Assembly: GCF_010389155.1 (NCBI RefSeq)
Contig: NC_057766.1
Coordinates: 23,569,516 to 23,633,515 of the forward strand
Direction: 5' to 3'
DNA length: 64,000 bases
Source of the DNA: Erigeron canadensis
Taxonomy: Eukaryota; Streptophyta; Magnoliopsida; Asterales; Asteraceae
Shown here: positions 22,042 to 33,559 of the stretch, in pieces
Layout: each line of letters starts with the position of its first letter
How positions within the stretch are numbered: position 1 is the stretch's first letter
Notes under the pieces: generated by a model
The model's input: the letters and a program-made list of their open reading frames with translations, nothing else
Databases searched by the model: none
Told to the model about the DNA's origin: nothing
Position numbers and translations under genes: made by a program

Positions 22042-24164
22042 GGGCTAGGTATGAAATGTTTATTTATTTTTCTTTTTGTGAGTTTCCATCCGAGCACGTT
22101 TTTAAATGAAAACTCGATCGTATATATACTAGAAAACCTGCCTAACCATACATTCAACATGTATAGATTAGTAGTGCATAATAATATTTTAATTTCCAAT
22201 GAGTATTAAAAAAAATATGAAAAGCTACTCAGACTAACTAAAACGTCTTAGTTTAAGAAAAATGATCACATACACATTTATAGTCAGTAAACGAATTTTA
22301 AAAATAAATTAAAAAATCCCCAATTACTTGTGGAAAAACTTTGTTATCGGACAATTCACTTTGTTATCGGACAATTAGTAAGCAAACAGGGACTCATTGG
22401 GTCTAGGTCCAAGTTTGGGGAAAGACTTTTTAGTTGGATGCGAAATCAACTGAGGCCGCATCGGGACAAGTGTAAGTTGTGCAAGTGAACGGAGTCCAAA
22501 TTTTATTAGGGGCCTAAATCTAAACTTCTAGTATATATAACTATTTTATTTTATTCCGTAAACTAAAATATCATTTAAGCATGACCTTTTACATCATATA
22601 TTATTTCAATTACTTATGACACATGGCCTCGAAAAACCATGAGCCAGCCCTAGAAATCAACTAAACTCGATCTATACCGGCCGGCTTATTTTCATTGCTA
22701 TTCATTCTACGCATTTATTTATCTCTTTCTCTCGTTATCGTTGTTGACATGTAAGTTGTCATGCCATTACTATTAAAAAATATATAGTCATACCATATAA
22801 CACATTATAAAACAGACATTCCATTTCAGTTATTTAAAAGTTGTATGTGGTTAATTATATACTTATAATATCAATTATTTAAAATTGATCTTATACCAAA
22901 AAAAAGTTTCTGACATATAATTTGATACATTTAATAATAAAATTACATGTCTAATGTAGTATATTTCATGTACTTCAATCACTATTTTATAGTTTTTATC
23001 TACAAAATGTTGTTCATCAATATTAAAGTTTAACTTTTTTAATTTCAAAAGAGAAAAAGTTACATACTTACATGTCTTTGTATTTTGGATACATGCATCC
23101 ACAAAATTATTAATTATAGAACTTGGAACAAGTTCCATGATTAAGAAGAAAAAAAAAACACAAAGTTCGATGGGTTTTTTTCACGTAAATAAACAAATGC
23201 GAACAAGCATGTGAAGCTCTATAGCCACTTGATGTTATAGCATATAGCCTATAAATTATAGTTTATAGTTTTAAATAGTAAAAAAGGAAAGAATATGATT
23301 TGTGGTCCTTCCCCACTCTCCCATCTAAAAGACTTTGTCACTATGTCATTTTTTGTCAACCATCCTTTCATAGACAGAAGAAGCACCCAAAGCTAAAAAC
23401 AAAAGGCAGCTCTCAACCGATTCCTCCAGCTAGGCATTATGTTACAATATCCCCACAGTCCAAAGCACACACATGTATTCGTTTCTTGGGTTTTAACCTA
23501 GCTAGCTAATTAAGTTTCTAAACACAATGCATGTTATGGGGTCACTAGTTAATATATCATATCATATATATATATATATCTCCTTAATTAAAACAAACTT
23601 TAATTATATGTATACATCATGATATATATTTATTGGAAAAAAGAAATTGTTGATTAGAGTGAAAAATGCACATTCACAGGTTAGGAATTTAGATCACTAA
23701 TGAACCACTAAAATATTATTGTGCTCTCAAGGATATCACCTGTTTATATTCTAACACTAAATGATATATAAGTGAGAGAAAACCTCCCGACTCTAAATAG
23801 AAAATCTCATTTTTTGTTCAATATAATAAAAACTTGAATCTGTAACCTTCTCATTATTAAATTCATTGGTGTCTCACTTCATTGATTAAAGTGAGCGTTA
23901 TTGCTCATCTTGATATAATTTCTAGTTTTATACTTATACATTTGAATGCACTACTTAATTAATTGGTATTACTTTAATACATGTAATAACGAGGATGTTG
24001 ACTAATCCGTGTATATTGGTAGATTGTATTGTGTTGTATATGCTCCCAGTAAACTTTTTGAGTGTTATATGCACATGCACGTTCACATCGCATGATATTG
24101 AAAAACAAAAAAACAAATATTAGATAGAACCTTTTGGTGCGGAATCTATTTTTGTAGGTCATTA
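22042..24164. other. Intergenic DNA
   Basis: No gene seen. A short duplication CACTTTGTTATCGGACAATT occurs twice around 22338-22377. A (TA)n tract lies at about 23560-23580. Open frames of 60-87 codons are AT-rich and motif-free. Confidence 0.4.
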
Positions 24165-24517
24165 GGCCGGTGCTTATAAAGAGGACCGTACTTCAGCTTC
24201 TTCCTTGCCACATCAGCATCATATAATACAAGACTTCTCTCAGGACATTCACTGTCTATAAGGACAACTTCTTCAGAACTTTTTCGTTACATCATTAATT
24301 AATTATAATTTATCTCACACACACAAATACATCTATATATGCCCTACATCTATAAAAAAAATAAAAAAAGGTTGTTGTCTGGACCCACTTGGAGCGTCCC
24401 CCATCTTCCACATGAGGACTTTGCCCAAGACGTAAACACAAGGACGATGGGTGTCAATAGCATTCGAGTGTCCCATGGCTTCAAGACTCTCGCCAAGACG
24501 CTCCATAAACACCATCC
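24165..24517. mobile_element. Tourist-like PIF/Harbinger MITE (353 bp)
   Basis: The ends GGCCGGTGCTTATAAAG and CTCCATAAACACCATCC are imperfect inverted repeats. The target duplication TTA flanks them (24162-24164 and 24518-24520). Subterminal text CTTCCTTGCCACATCAGC resembles CTTCCACACTACCACATCAG near the left end of the Harbinger at 19655, so they may share a transposase. Open frames on both strands here are accidental. Confidence 0.72.
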
Positions 24518-24940
24518 TTAATTAATTTATGAATTTTATGTGAAATGATTATTAATGTAAAGTAATATATTTTGTAAAATCGGTAATTTAGTTAATTTAG
24601 TGGTTGAGGGTATATATTGTAAAATGATTCCATTAAAGCTATTATAGAATTATTAGGTAAGATATTTAAATTAGTGAATAAAGGGGATATATAGGTAATT
24701 TGGGTAGATAATAGTTGAAAAATATTTTAAGGGTATATTGGGTAGATCTAGTGTGTGGGTTGAAATAAGATCGGAAGTTGAGAGATAATTTAGATATTTT
24801 AAAGAATGAAAAGTTGAAAGGAAAAAAAAAACGGTGGTTTGTTTTATAAGAGAGTAAAAATAATTAATGTGAGTTCAATCATGTATCTCCGTCTTCTAAA
24901 GTTTCAAGTGCAAATTAGTGGGCTGGCTATATAAATTACG

Positions 24941-25157
24941 AATAAGGATCATTTAAAGTTGAGATCAAATTTAGATATGAAGTTAAACGATTCTTAACTC
25001 TTTGATTGAAATTAAGGGTTAAAATTCAACAATGAATTTTAAATTGTGACCTTTGATTTTAATCTAAATGTTAAGTTGACCTTTGATTTTAATCCAAATG
25101 TTAAAATCCTTCCAATTTTACCTATGAAGTTGATCAAACTTTAAAGAATCTTTATCA
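24941..25157. mobile_element. Foldback MITE related to 35093-35279
   Basis: The left part AAGGATCATTTAAAGTTGA and the right part TGAAGTTGATCAAACTTTAAAG are imperfect inverted repeats. The middle has a doubled TTGACCTTTGATTTTAATC motif that also occurs in the MITE at 35093. Ends are approximate and I saw no clear target duplication. Confidence 0.45.
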
Positions 25158-25920
25158 ATAAACTACTATTGTCAGGATGGGTCATTGAACGATCCAAAGT
25201 GAACACCGTCGTTATAGCCCACCAAGTACACCAGAGTCAACATGGTAAGACAACATACTCCTAGTTTCAAATGCTTGCATCTATGTCAAATTATCTATAA
25301 ATAACAGTTTTGACATAGACTTGGCAAAATAGGTAGCAGTGGAGCGGGTTTAGCAATATGGGTACGAGTGAACCAGTTTGGTAATATGGGTAAGAGTTGT
25401 TTTACTTGGAAATATCAATAGGGGTCTCCCCATTCGACAATATGGGTAAGGGTTGTTTAGCAATATGGATGATTAGCCCGTGTGGTAACTTGGGTAAAGG
25501 ACGACCCATTTAACAATATGGGTAACGAGCGATATGTTTGTTTAAGTGTTTTAAGTATACATTCATTTCTCTTGATTATAGCGAAACTCGAAACCGTTGG
25601 AACCCTTTAGCTTGATTAACGAGTACGCAATCATACACGTTCGACATCCAAACAACTATTATTCTTTTATTTTTTTTTTAGTTACATACTATGTATGTTC
25701 AAGCTGAAGGATAGTGATGTTGGGAGTCCACATCCATTGAGTGAATGGGAAATCATAACATCTATCTTGGGTGAATGTCACAATCATGTACGTGGAGTAG
25801 GCAAAAATGTCACACATTCATCTTCGTATGCCTAAGGATCGAGCACACACTTAAAGCATGTCGAGTGCATATATACATATTCTGAGGTCCCCTTCTCCAT
25901 AGGGACCTCGTGACATATAA
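25158..25920. repeat. Degenerate AATATGGGTAAG-type repeats and unclassified DNA
   Basis: About six copies of (GC/AC)AATATGGGTA(A/C)GAG, spaced 30-60 bp apart, fill 25330-25535. The following 400 bp show no gene or recognised element. Confidence 0.5.
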
Positions 25921-25924
25921 TCAA

Positions 25925-27690
25925 AATGAATCCCGCTAGATAGCTGCCCATTCACTCTTGCGATGAGGAGAAAAGTTGCCCAATGTATGGACCTAATTTC
26001 AACACGCCACCTAGACGACTCACCCCCGGTCGAGAGACTTAAATAACTGTAGCATGCCAGTCAGGGAGTTGAGATGGTGGCATTTTCATTTCACTTCTTG
26101 GTCTGGACACTTTCTTCGTCTAAGGTCTTGGCTTGGTCACTCCATTAAGCTTTCCCTTCTCATAAAGGAAGTCTACTGAATGGGGTATGTACGAAGATAT
26201 TGAGTACACGGTTGATGTATTAGACTCAACCCTATCTTTCGTAGCATGCATTCCCATCCTTGTCGCAACTGATTCGGTAAGCTACATGTCCGATCCACGG
26301 AGACTGCCTTCGGTCCCCCAAACTGATTTACTCATAAAGGAAAGATTTATTTCGATTCTATTTGCTCTTGAAGCCAACAATTTCCAATCGGGGCGGATCC
26401 ATATCATTGGAAAATGAAAAATATACCGTTTTCACACTCGTAAGTTTTCAAAACTAGGACTTTCAACCACTCAGCCAACTCTCTGAATTGAACAAGGCCA
26501 GTTGAAACGCATAATATAATCCTAAAGTACTCCAAGATTTAAATATAGTAGCTAAAGAATGTGGAGTATTAAATCCCAAAAGTCCTAGGAGTTAAGCATC
26601 TTGGTCATGAACTAGTTTCTGTTCACCACAGACTTGGCGGTGGAATGTGAAGATAGCCATACCTATAGTCAAAGTGGATAGATGTCTATCAAACCACTAA
26701 GAGAAATCTAGGATAGGAAGTTGATTCAAGATATAGGCTATGGAGTTCCCAAATAAGTCCTTTTGCTTAGTGGTACTCTTGTCTTACCCCTACTGCAACA
26801 AGACCAGTGACCGAAAAAGAAGTCGCTTTTGTCTTACCCTTATCGGTATTGTAAGCCCTTTAACGTACAGTCTCTTTTCATAGCTACACATGGAACAATG
26901 TACCCAGGGTTCCAAACCTCCACTGAGTGACTATAAAAGATTATGTCATCGAGGTTTTCTTGGTCAAGCTTAGGCTTTGAGTTATCCATTTAAGTGCGGA
27001 ACAAGACCTGGGTAAGCATAAGGGCTATAAATATGTCTTCTGTTACGACAAACACATAACCTTTGTATAATGAGCTACTCACGAGATGGGAACCACCCGC
27101 GCCGTTCTATCTTATTAGTAAAGTGCTAACGCGCACCCTACAATCGAACTCAAGTTTCGCCTTGATCGATACGATAACCTTACTAATAGAAAGGGTCAAA
27201 ATGCGCTCAAGCAACCTATCTTACTAATATAATAAGAATTAAGGGCCTATCTAAGCCCTGTGGTTGTAAAGCTACTGCACAAAAGCCGCCTGAGCGTTGC
27301 TGTCAACCAAAGTCGCACGTGATGCTAAGTAAGGATGAACCCCCAGCCACTGTCAAATAGCACCTGATCCTCCTTAACAGAGTCGGGAAAGGGATAAATA
27401 AACAGAGTCGGGGTCATAATGTTACGCCGGTTTAGTTAGACCTTACCTTTAATTTAATCTTTGTCTTTTAGCTAATGGTAATAGTTTTAAAGATAGACGT
27501 GTCTTTTAGGAGTTCCTATGGAGAGACAATAAGGCGCCAACAGTGTCGTCTAACGCCTTTTAGGCTTAGTCACGTCTCCCCATATAAGGAAGCAAAGCCA
27601 TAACACGAGAGAGAAGGCATTCCTTCACCGTTTTATTTCCAGGAAGGACTCAACTTGAGGTGCGGGGCTTTACATCTGACATTTGTTGGG
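25925..27690. other. Candidate nuclear insertion of mitochondrial DNA (NUMT)
   Basis: Base composition changes sharply here: it is near-balanced, lacks the homopolymer A/T runs of the flanks, and has a texture I associate with plant mitochondrial intergenic DNA (for example AAAGCCGCCTGAGCGTTGCT at 27283-27302 and GCACCTGATCCTCCTTAAC at 27360-27378). No complete mitochondrial gene is recognisable. At 26437-26490 the minus strand resembles the 5' half of a Ser-type tRNA (GTTGGCTGAGTGGTTGAAAG, then TTTTGAAAAC as anticodon arm) without a T arm. Origin is inference from composition only. Confidence 0.45.
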
Positions 27691-28327
27691 CTTCCGATCT
27701 CATGTATGTAGATCAAATGGTGTCTCAATATTTCCTACACGAGGATCAATTACACACGCAACAGAAGCAAACATAAGCCCTCTATTTATCAATGTTTTGA
27801 TCAAATAAATAAACAAAATAGAACTATTTCATGCATAACATTTAGATATTCTTTTCACTGGAAAATTCTTATAGATTATAAATCAACAAATCAAACAGTG
27901 AGTTGTGGATTTAAGTTTGACACAATCCTAGTCTAATTCTTGAACATACTTAAAGTATAGACTCGAACTTCATGAGTGCTCGTTGAGCCTGGTCACTTGG
28001 TGAGTTGACGGTGTAAATGTAAGGGAAAGAAAACTTACCGTATTATAATTATTTGATATTTAATACATCCCCCCCCTCTTCTACATACTTCTTGATTGGA
28101 TTCCACATGTCAACCATTGAGTTGAATCTAATCTTTAACATTTTATGCTTGATGAGAACCCAAGAATAACATTCAAAGCTTGATATGGTACATAGCTTTC
28201 AAATGTTACTAAAACCATAAAGAGCATATCAAGTCATCTGGAAGACTTAGAGTACATTCTTGTAATTATATTTTGCTTCTTATTTCTTGTCTAAGACCTG
28301 AAGACGCCGCTAATTTGTCAACACTCG

Positions 28328-28509
28328 CTAATCTGAAATGTTAGAGTTCTTATTTAGATTCTGGGCTGTGAAGGCTGAGACCATTTCAACAAGACACTTG
28401 TCTTCAAGAATTCGTTTGTATTCCTTTGTAATCATAAGATCAATAGAGCATCCAATGAAGTTAATTACATCACTATATGAGATTTTGATCCCATCACACT
28501 CGATGAAGC
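28328..28509 (-). pseudogene. Orphan terminal exon of an unidentified gene
   Basis: On the minus strand a 59-codon frame (FIECDGIKISYSDVINFI ... LNKNSNISD) opens right after an acceptor-like TGTAAG at 28510 and ends in TAG. Its codon usage and balanced residues look like real coding sequence. Upstream in the same frame there is an immediate stop, so it needs splicing from another exon, which I cannot find. About 250 bp downstream resembles a 3' UTR. I do not recognise the family. It may be a gene fragment carried by a transposon or the end of a broken gene. Confidence 0.4.
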
Positions 28510-28589
28510 CTTACATGTCATAAGTTATAGCGTCAACCGTCCCTCATCTTTCTAATCTCCCCCAACACCGATTTTACCCGATATCAAAA

Positions 28590-29145
28590 GGATCACAATT
28601 AGTTGTTTGTTAAAACCATATAGGATTGTTTTAAACGTTAGTTTTTCTTACTTGGAAACAATTGTCGTTTATTTTGGTATGTAATTGTTGAGATTGTTTA
28701 ATATTGTGTTATTTATGTCTTCTTGTTCGGACATAGGTTTTTATTGCATTCAATTACAAAAAAAAAAAATTCAAAAATGCTGGGTGAAAATGGCAAAACA
28801 ACAAGAAGTTACGTAACTTTGTTTAAATGACGTTGCAAATACCATCTTTCATGCTGCAAATTATACTAACTAGTTTTTTTTTCCTTTTCAAATTGATGTT
28901 GCAAATATAACAAGTGTATTCTGAAAATCCTCATTTAGTTATCAATAAATATGTGTAACTAAATAAAAAAAACGGGTTCGTCAATAACCTTGCAAATAGT
29001 TTCTGTTACATTAATTATTATGTTGTGTATATGTCGCATAATAAGGTAGATGTGTTGGCATGAGAAGATGTTAGTGGATTCCGGAAGTGGCGTCGCATAA
29101 CCCCTCTATTGACGTTGCAAATGCTATTTTGGCACGAAGATTTCC
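28590..29145. repeat. GACGTTGCAAAT repeats flanking the CACTA element
   Basis: The motif GACGTTGCAAAT or close variants occurs at 28828, 28893, 28990 and 29112. Related GTCGCCATT/GACGCCATTTT motifs occur to the right of the CACTA element at 33500-33570. These look like the subterminal repeats of an older transposon into which the CACTA element jumped. Ends were not found. Confidence 0.4.
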
Positions 29146-29505
29146 ACTACTACAGAATCGATGATTTTCCACGGCCAAATTCGTAGGAAATCTCTAGGAT
29201 AAGTTGAATCTCCCACGAATTTCCCACAGATATATTGGCCGTCGTTAATAGCGGCGTGAGAAACATCTTCCCTTAGACAAAATTTTTATTTCCCACGGCT
29301 TCCCACCAGCAAATATTTCGTGGGATATTATCCCGCGGATTTATCTTCCCATTAATTTTTCACGCATTTAAAAAAGGGTAATGGAGGGAACCCTAGCCCA
29401 GGTATCACAATTGGATACCTATCGACTTACCCCGTATGAGTCATATGATGTAGGTACAATACCTCCAACTTAATCCCACATATTTATCTTCCCACCTATT
29501 TCCCA

Positions 29506-29775
29506 CGCATTGAGAAACAAATTGGCTTATTAAGCCCACATGAGATAAGAAAAAGGTTTAAAGCCCAATTGGTCCATTCGAGTGAAAAGCAAACACATAC
29601 GACCCATTTCGCAGATTTACAATTGATGAAAATGTTTAGGCCCAATAGGCCCAAATAATAAAACATATAGACATACATGTCCCTCAAAAGAATGATTGAG
29701 AAACATATTAGGTCTATTACGCACACATGAGACAAGAGGAAAGGTTAAAAGCCCAATTGGCCCATTCGATATAAA
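29506..29775. repeat. Direct repeat inside the CACTA element
   Basis: Two copies of a ~80 bp sequence (29511-29590 and 29696-29772) share ATTGAGAAACA, ACATGAGA(T/C)AAG and AAAGCCCAATTGG. No coding. Confidence 0.6.
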
Positions 29776-30105
29776 GTGTCGGATAATGCTTAATATAATG
29801 TTACTTAGATATAAAGTGTTTAATTAACTTACTATATTACAACATATATAACAAGTGTTCCATTATATACCAACATAATATGACTCCACCAAATAAGTGT
29901 CTTATAAATTAACTTTAACAAGGCTTGTATACCAAGTGTTATATTAGATACTAACATAATAAACCCCTAACAATTTAGTGTTCTATAAGCTATCATGTTA
30001 ACACACAATAATAGAAGTGTCATAGAGAAACGTCATATCAGCCCATTTTTGTTGTAGTGTTGCGCGAATACGTGCACGGTGCACACATACATATGTAGGT
30101 GTATG

Positions 30106-30139
<34 letters not shown>

Positions 30140-30150
30140 AGAGAGTGTGC
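30106..30150. repeat. (TG)n microsatellite
   Basis: A run of TA then about 15 TG units and a GA tail. Confidence 0.9.
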
Positions 30151-30915
30151 ATGTCTATGTTTGAGTGTCAAATACATATAGTTACATACAATGTAAATCC
30201 ATTAATTTATATAATATATACACTAAACAAAATGATAAATTATTTGAATTTCCCTCAAATTTCTCAAAATTACCCTTAAAATATAATAATTTGTGGGAAA
30301 TCTGTAGAAAACGTTCCCATGTATTTACCATGGATAAACCAAAACAGTTTTTACAAAAATTTTCCCATGGATTGCCACAGATTTCTTTTGGTTTACAAAT
30401 CTGTAGTAAAACATTTCCCACGGATAACACAACACCATTTTTCAAAGTATTTGTCACGGATTACTCACGGATATGATATTCCTGTGTGTAATATGTCGGA
30501 AAATTTCTCACAGATTTCCCACGTAGTCGGTAATCGGTGGGAAATGTTTCTCATGTATTACCTACGAATGATACATATTATTTCCCATGGATTATTGATT
30601 CATCCGTGAGTAAACTTTGGGAAATCTGAGAAAATATTTCTCTCGTATTGCCTACAGATTTCAAAAAAATATATGTTTAAGGAAAATACCCGTTGTTTTC
30701 ATTATTCATGGGACATTCATGAAACAACTTTTCTTTCCCTTGGAAGTTCTACAAATTTTCTATTAACATAGTTTTGTGGGTGTTTCGTGGAAAACTTGTG
30801 GCACAAACTGTGAAGATATGCTGGCCCTTTAAATCCAACCCCAAACTGTGGGTAATACGTGGAATATTTTCCCACGGATTTTTTATTGTGGGAAAGTCTG
30901 TGGGTATACACTGAT

Positions 30916-33477
30916 TGTAACACCCCAAAGATTTTAAGGTAAAAGAAATTAACCCCTTTTTATAGTTTTGACATTAAATTAATTTCCTAGTATTTTATTT
31001 TTGGATATGGGGTTAATTTAGTTGGAACTTTAGCGGATAGCGGGTAAAATACCCACAATTTTTGAAGTGGGTCGTGGCACCCCCAAAATGTGTCAGCCAC
31101 ATACTCTTTTCTTCAAACTCATAATTCCACTACCTTCATCTTCATTCCCTCATGCAATTTTCTTTCTATTCTTTCCAAAATCAAGTGTTAATCCTTCAAA
31201 TCCAAGACTAGAAATCATCCTAACAATCATCACCATCAATATATCTCCATTCAAGAGTTTGAAATTTAGGGCTTTGGTGATTTTAGGTAGTGGCCGAAAT
31301 TTAATAAGAAAAAGAGAGAAATTTGGGAATTAAAAACCTAAGTTATTATCTTCCAATGTTGAGGTATTGATTTCTATTTCATTATCTCTATTGTTATTGA
31401 GAAATTAGGGTTCATGGATGAACCACTTTGGGGTTTTTTACTAGAATTTGAATTATGGATAATTTTTCCCCAATTCCTTTGTTAACCTAGTTGTCATTGA
31501 GTTATATGATGTATTTGATTATTATATTGGTAAAGTTATGTGATAATTTGAGTTTATGAGAAAATATGAGTTTTTGCTAGTTAATGAACTATGGATGAAA
31601 ATGGTAGGTTGAACTACCTAATGTTAATCTTAAGAATGGAAGTAACTCAATGACAAATGGGTTGGGTTTGGGTTTAGAAAAAGGGTAGTGATTGAGTGTG
31701 ACTAGGTTGAACTAGTCATAGTTGTGAATATAAGCTTATGCATTTTACGGTATGATCATAGGTTGAAGCTTGCTTGTGCTTGATCGTTTAGCGTTATTGT
31801 CTTTGACGCGGAGGAGGTGAGTATATTTGCATACCTTTATGTATACGTTGGGCCAATTACCATGAGATGTGAATGTTCCAAGCATGGTAATTGGTTTTTA
31901 AGCCCATATGGGGCATACTTTATGAGGCCTAAGAACCTCCGGGGCCTAAGAACCCCGATAGTTGATTGATTGAGGCCTAAGAACCTCCGGTGGCCTAAGA
32001 ACCCCGATAGATGATCATGATTATGCTGTTTAGCTTATATGGATCCATATATGTGTTTATAGTGTGCAAAGTGAGCATGTAAATGTGACATGGCGGTGTC
32101 ATAGGTTACATGTGAAAGTCTTTGCACTTGCTTTCCTTCGTGTTCGTAAATGTATGCAAGTATATTCACTAAGCCTTTGCTTATATTTTAGTTGTTTACC
32201 CTTTTTATAGGTAGTTCCGGAAGAAGGAACTAGTGTGTTTGAATTGGAAGAATTGGTTAGAGCTTGAAGTTGACCTTTGCAAGACATTTGAAGGTATTAG
32301 GTCATTCTTGGTTGAATGACACACTTTTGTTTTAGAGGCTTAGTTCATCCCACCTCTTTGGCTCTTGATACAATCTTGGTGTTTTGAATCTTGTGGTTAT
32401 GTATCATGTTCATTTTGGGTGATGGTAACTAGTCTTGTTAAATTTGGAAGTCAAATGAAAGTTTTGGGTTATGTGATGAAATGGGTAATATGCCCTACTT
32501 ATGTTGAAATGTACACGTTATCTAATGTAAGCTTATGAAACGTTTGTTCGCTTGATATGATCTTATTTGAGTCAGTAATAGTGCTTGGGAATGTTTGGAA
32601 TTGAGTCGAAATGTTGAAAAACGTCAAAAGGAGTTTGGTGTACAACAGAAAGCACGACCTTTGTGTAGAGGACGGCTCTTGTGGACGGCCTCTGCAGGAC
32701 ACAAGAGTCGTGCTCCTCTGTAATTTTTACAATTTTTTTACCGAGGCTTCGTTTGATCTTTTCGGGTCCTGAAACTCGTATAGTAGTCTATTAACATCAT
32801 TTTAAGAACATTCCAAGTGTCTTTTTTTGAATTGGAACATTTTGATTTTTCTAGTTGTTCAATGTGTCAAAAGTACGAAACCTGAAGAGGACGGCCTTTG
32901 TGCAGAGGACGGCTCTTGTGGACGGCCTCTACAGGACACAAGAGCTGTACTCCTCTGTAATTTTTACACTTTTTTATCGAGGCTTCGTTTGATCTTTTCG
33001 GGTCCTGAAACTCGCATAGTAGTCTATTAACACCATTTTAAGAACATTCCCAGTGTCTTTTCTTGAATTGGAACATTTTGATTTTTCGTGAAAATTGGCC
33101 GTATTTTTCTAAGTATAATTTAACTAATTTGCGTTTCTTTTCTTTTATGTTCATACTTTTGGGACTAAATTGAGTCGAGGCGTTTCAAGTTATTTGAAGG
33201 ATTAACACTTGATTTTGAAAAGAATAGAAAGAAAATTACATGAGGGAATGAAGATGAAGGTAGTAGAATTATGAGTTTGAAGAAAAGAGTATGTGGCTGG
33301 CACATTTTGGGGGTGCCACGACCCACTTCAAAAATTATGGGTATTTTACCCGCTATCCGCTAAAGTTCCAACTAAATTAACTCCATATCCAAAAATTAAA
33401 TAGTAAAAAATTAATTTAATGTCAAAACTATAAAAAGAGGTTAATTTTTTTTACCTTAAAATCTTTGGGGTGTTACA
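30916..33477. mobile_element. TGTAACACCCC...GGGGTGTTACA element with ~300 bp inverted ends
   Basis: The 5 bp duplication CTGAT flanks the element (30911-30915 and 33478-33482), as for LTR elements. The right ~295 bp (33183-33477) is the reverse complement of the left ~300 bp (30916-31215), including CCCGCTATCCGCTAAAGTTCC against GGAACTTTAGCGGATAGCGGG. Two ~237 bp tandem repeats lie at 32650-33090, each with a GC-rich palindromic block (GAGGACGGCTCTTGTGGACG). The mid part 31800-32370 resembles the relic at 5226-6290. It could be a solo LTR whose 3' end was replaced by an inverted copy of its 5' end, or a TIR element with TG/CA ends. No transposase or pol. Confidence 0.6.
32650..33090. repeat. 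Two tandem ~237 bp repeats with GC-rich palindromic core
   Basis: The block GACCTTTGTGTAGAGG ... GACACAAGAGTCGTGCTCC and the following CGAGGCTTCGTTTGATCTTT recur with a period near 237 bp. Within each, ACACAAGAG and CTCTTGTG form an inverted repeat. Confidence 0.8.
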
Positions 33478-33559
33478 CTGATTTTGTAGTAGTGAATTCG
33501 CGTCGCCATTATATTAGCAACTAACTTAGCATCACAAATGGCTTTTTGAGACGCCATTT

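Larger units (their letters stand above)
29146..33494. mobile_element. CACTA-type DNA transposon, non-autonomous, with nested insertion
   Basis: The left end is CACTACTACAGAATCGATG. The right end is ATTTTGTAGTAGTG, its complement at 13 of 14 positions. Subterminal motifs built on TTTCCCAC(A/G)GAT recur many times in both orientations near both ends (29160-29340, 30290-30910), as expected for CACTA/En-Spm transposase-binding sites. The 2562 bp TG...CA element at 30916-33477 sits a few bases from the right end. Another CACTA-like end (TTGTTGTAGTG, 30048-30058) inside suggests a second, nested or truncated copy. No transposase frame. The flanking trinucleotides (TTC, AAT) do not match, so the borders are less certain. 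Confidence 0.55.

Noticed and set aside
24333..24521. Open frames on both strands
   Set aside because: Both lie in the terminal part of the Tourist-like MITE at 24165-24517.
26187..26417. 76-codon plus-strand frame in the mitochondrial-like island
   Set aside because: No match in memory to a mitochondrial gene; the stop-poor stretch is short and the frame has no motif.
26437..26490. tRNA-Ser-like sequence on the minus strand
   Set aside because: D arm and anticodon arm are suggestive, but no T arm or closing acceptor stem follows, so it is not called as a tRNA gene.
30079..30609. Overlapping open frames on both strands
   Set aside because: They fall in a TG microsatellite and in CACTA subterminal repeats.
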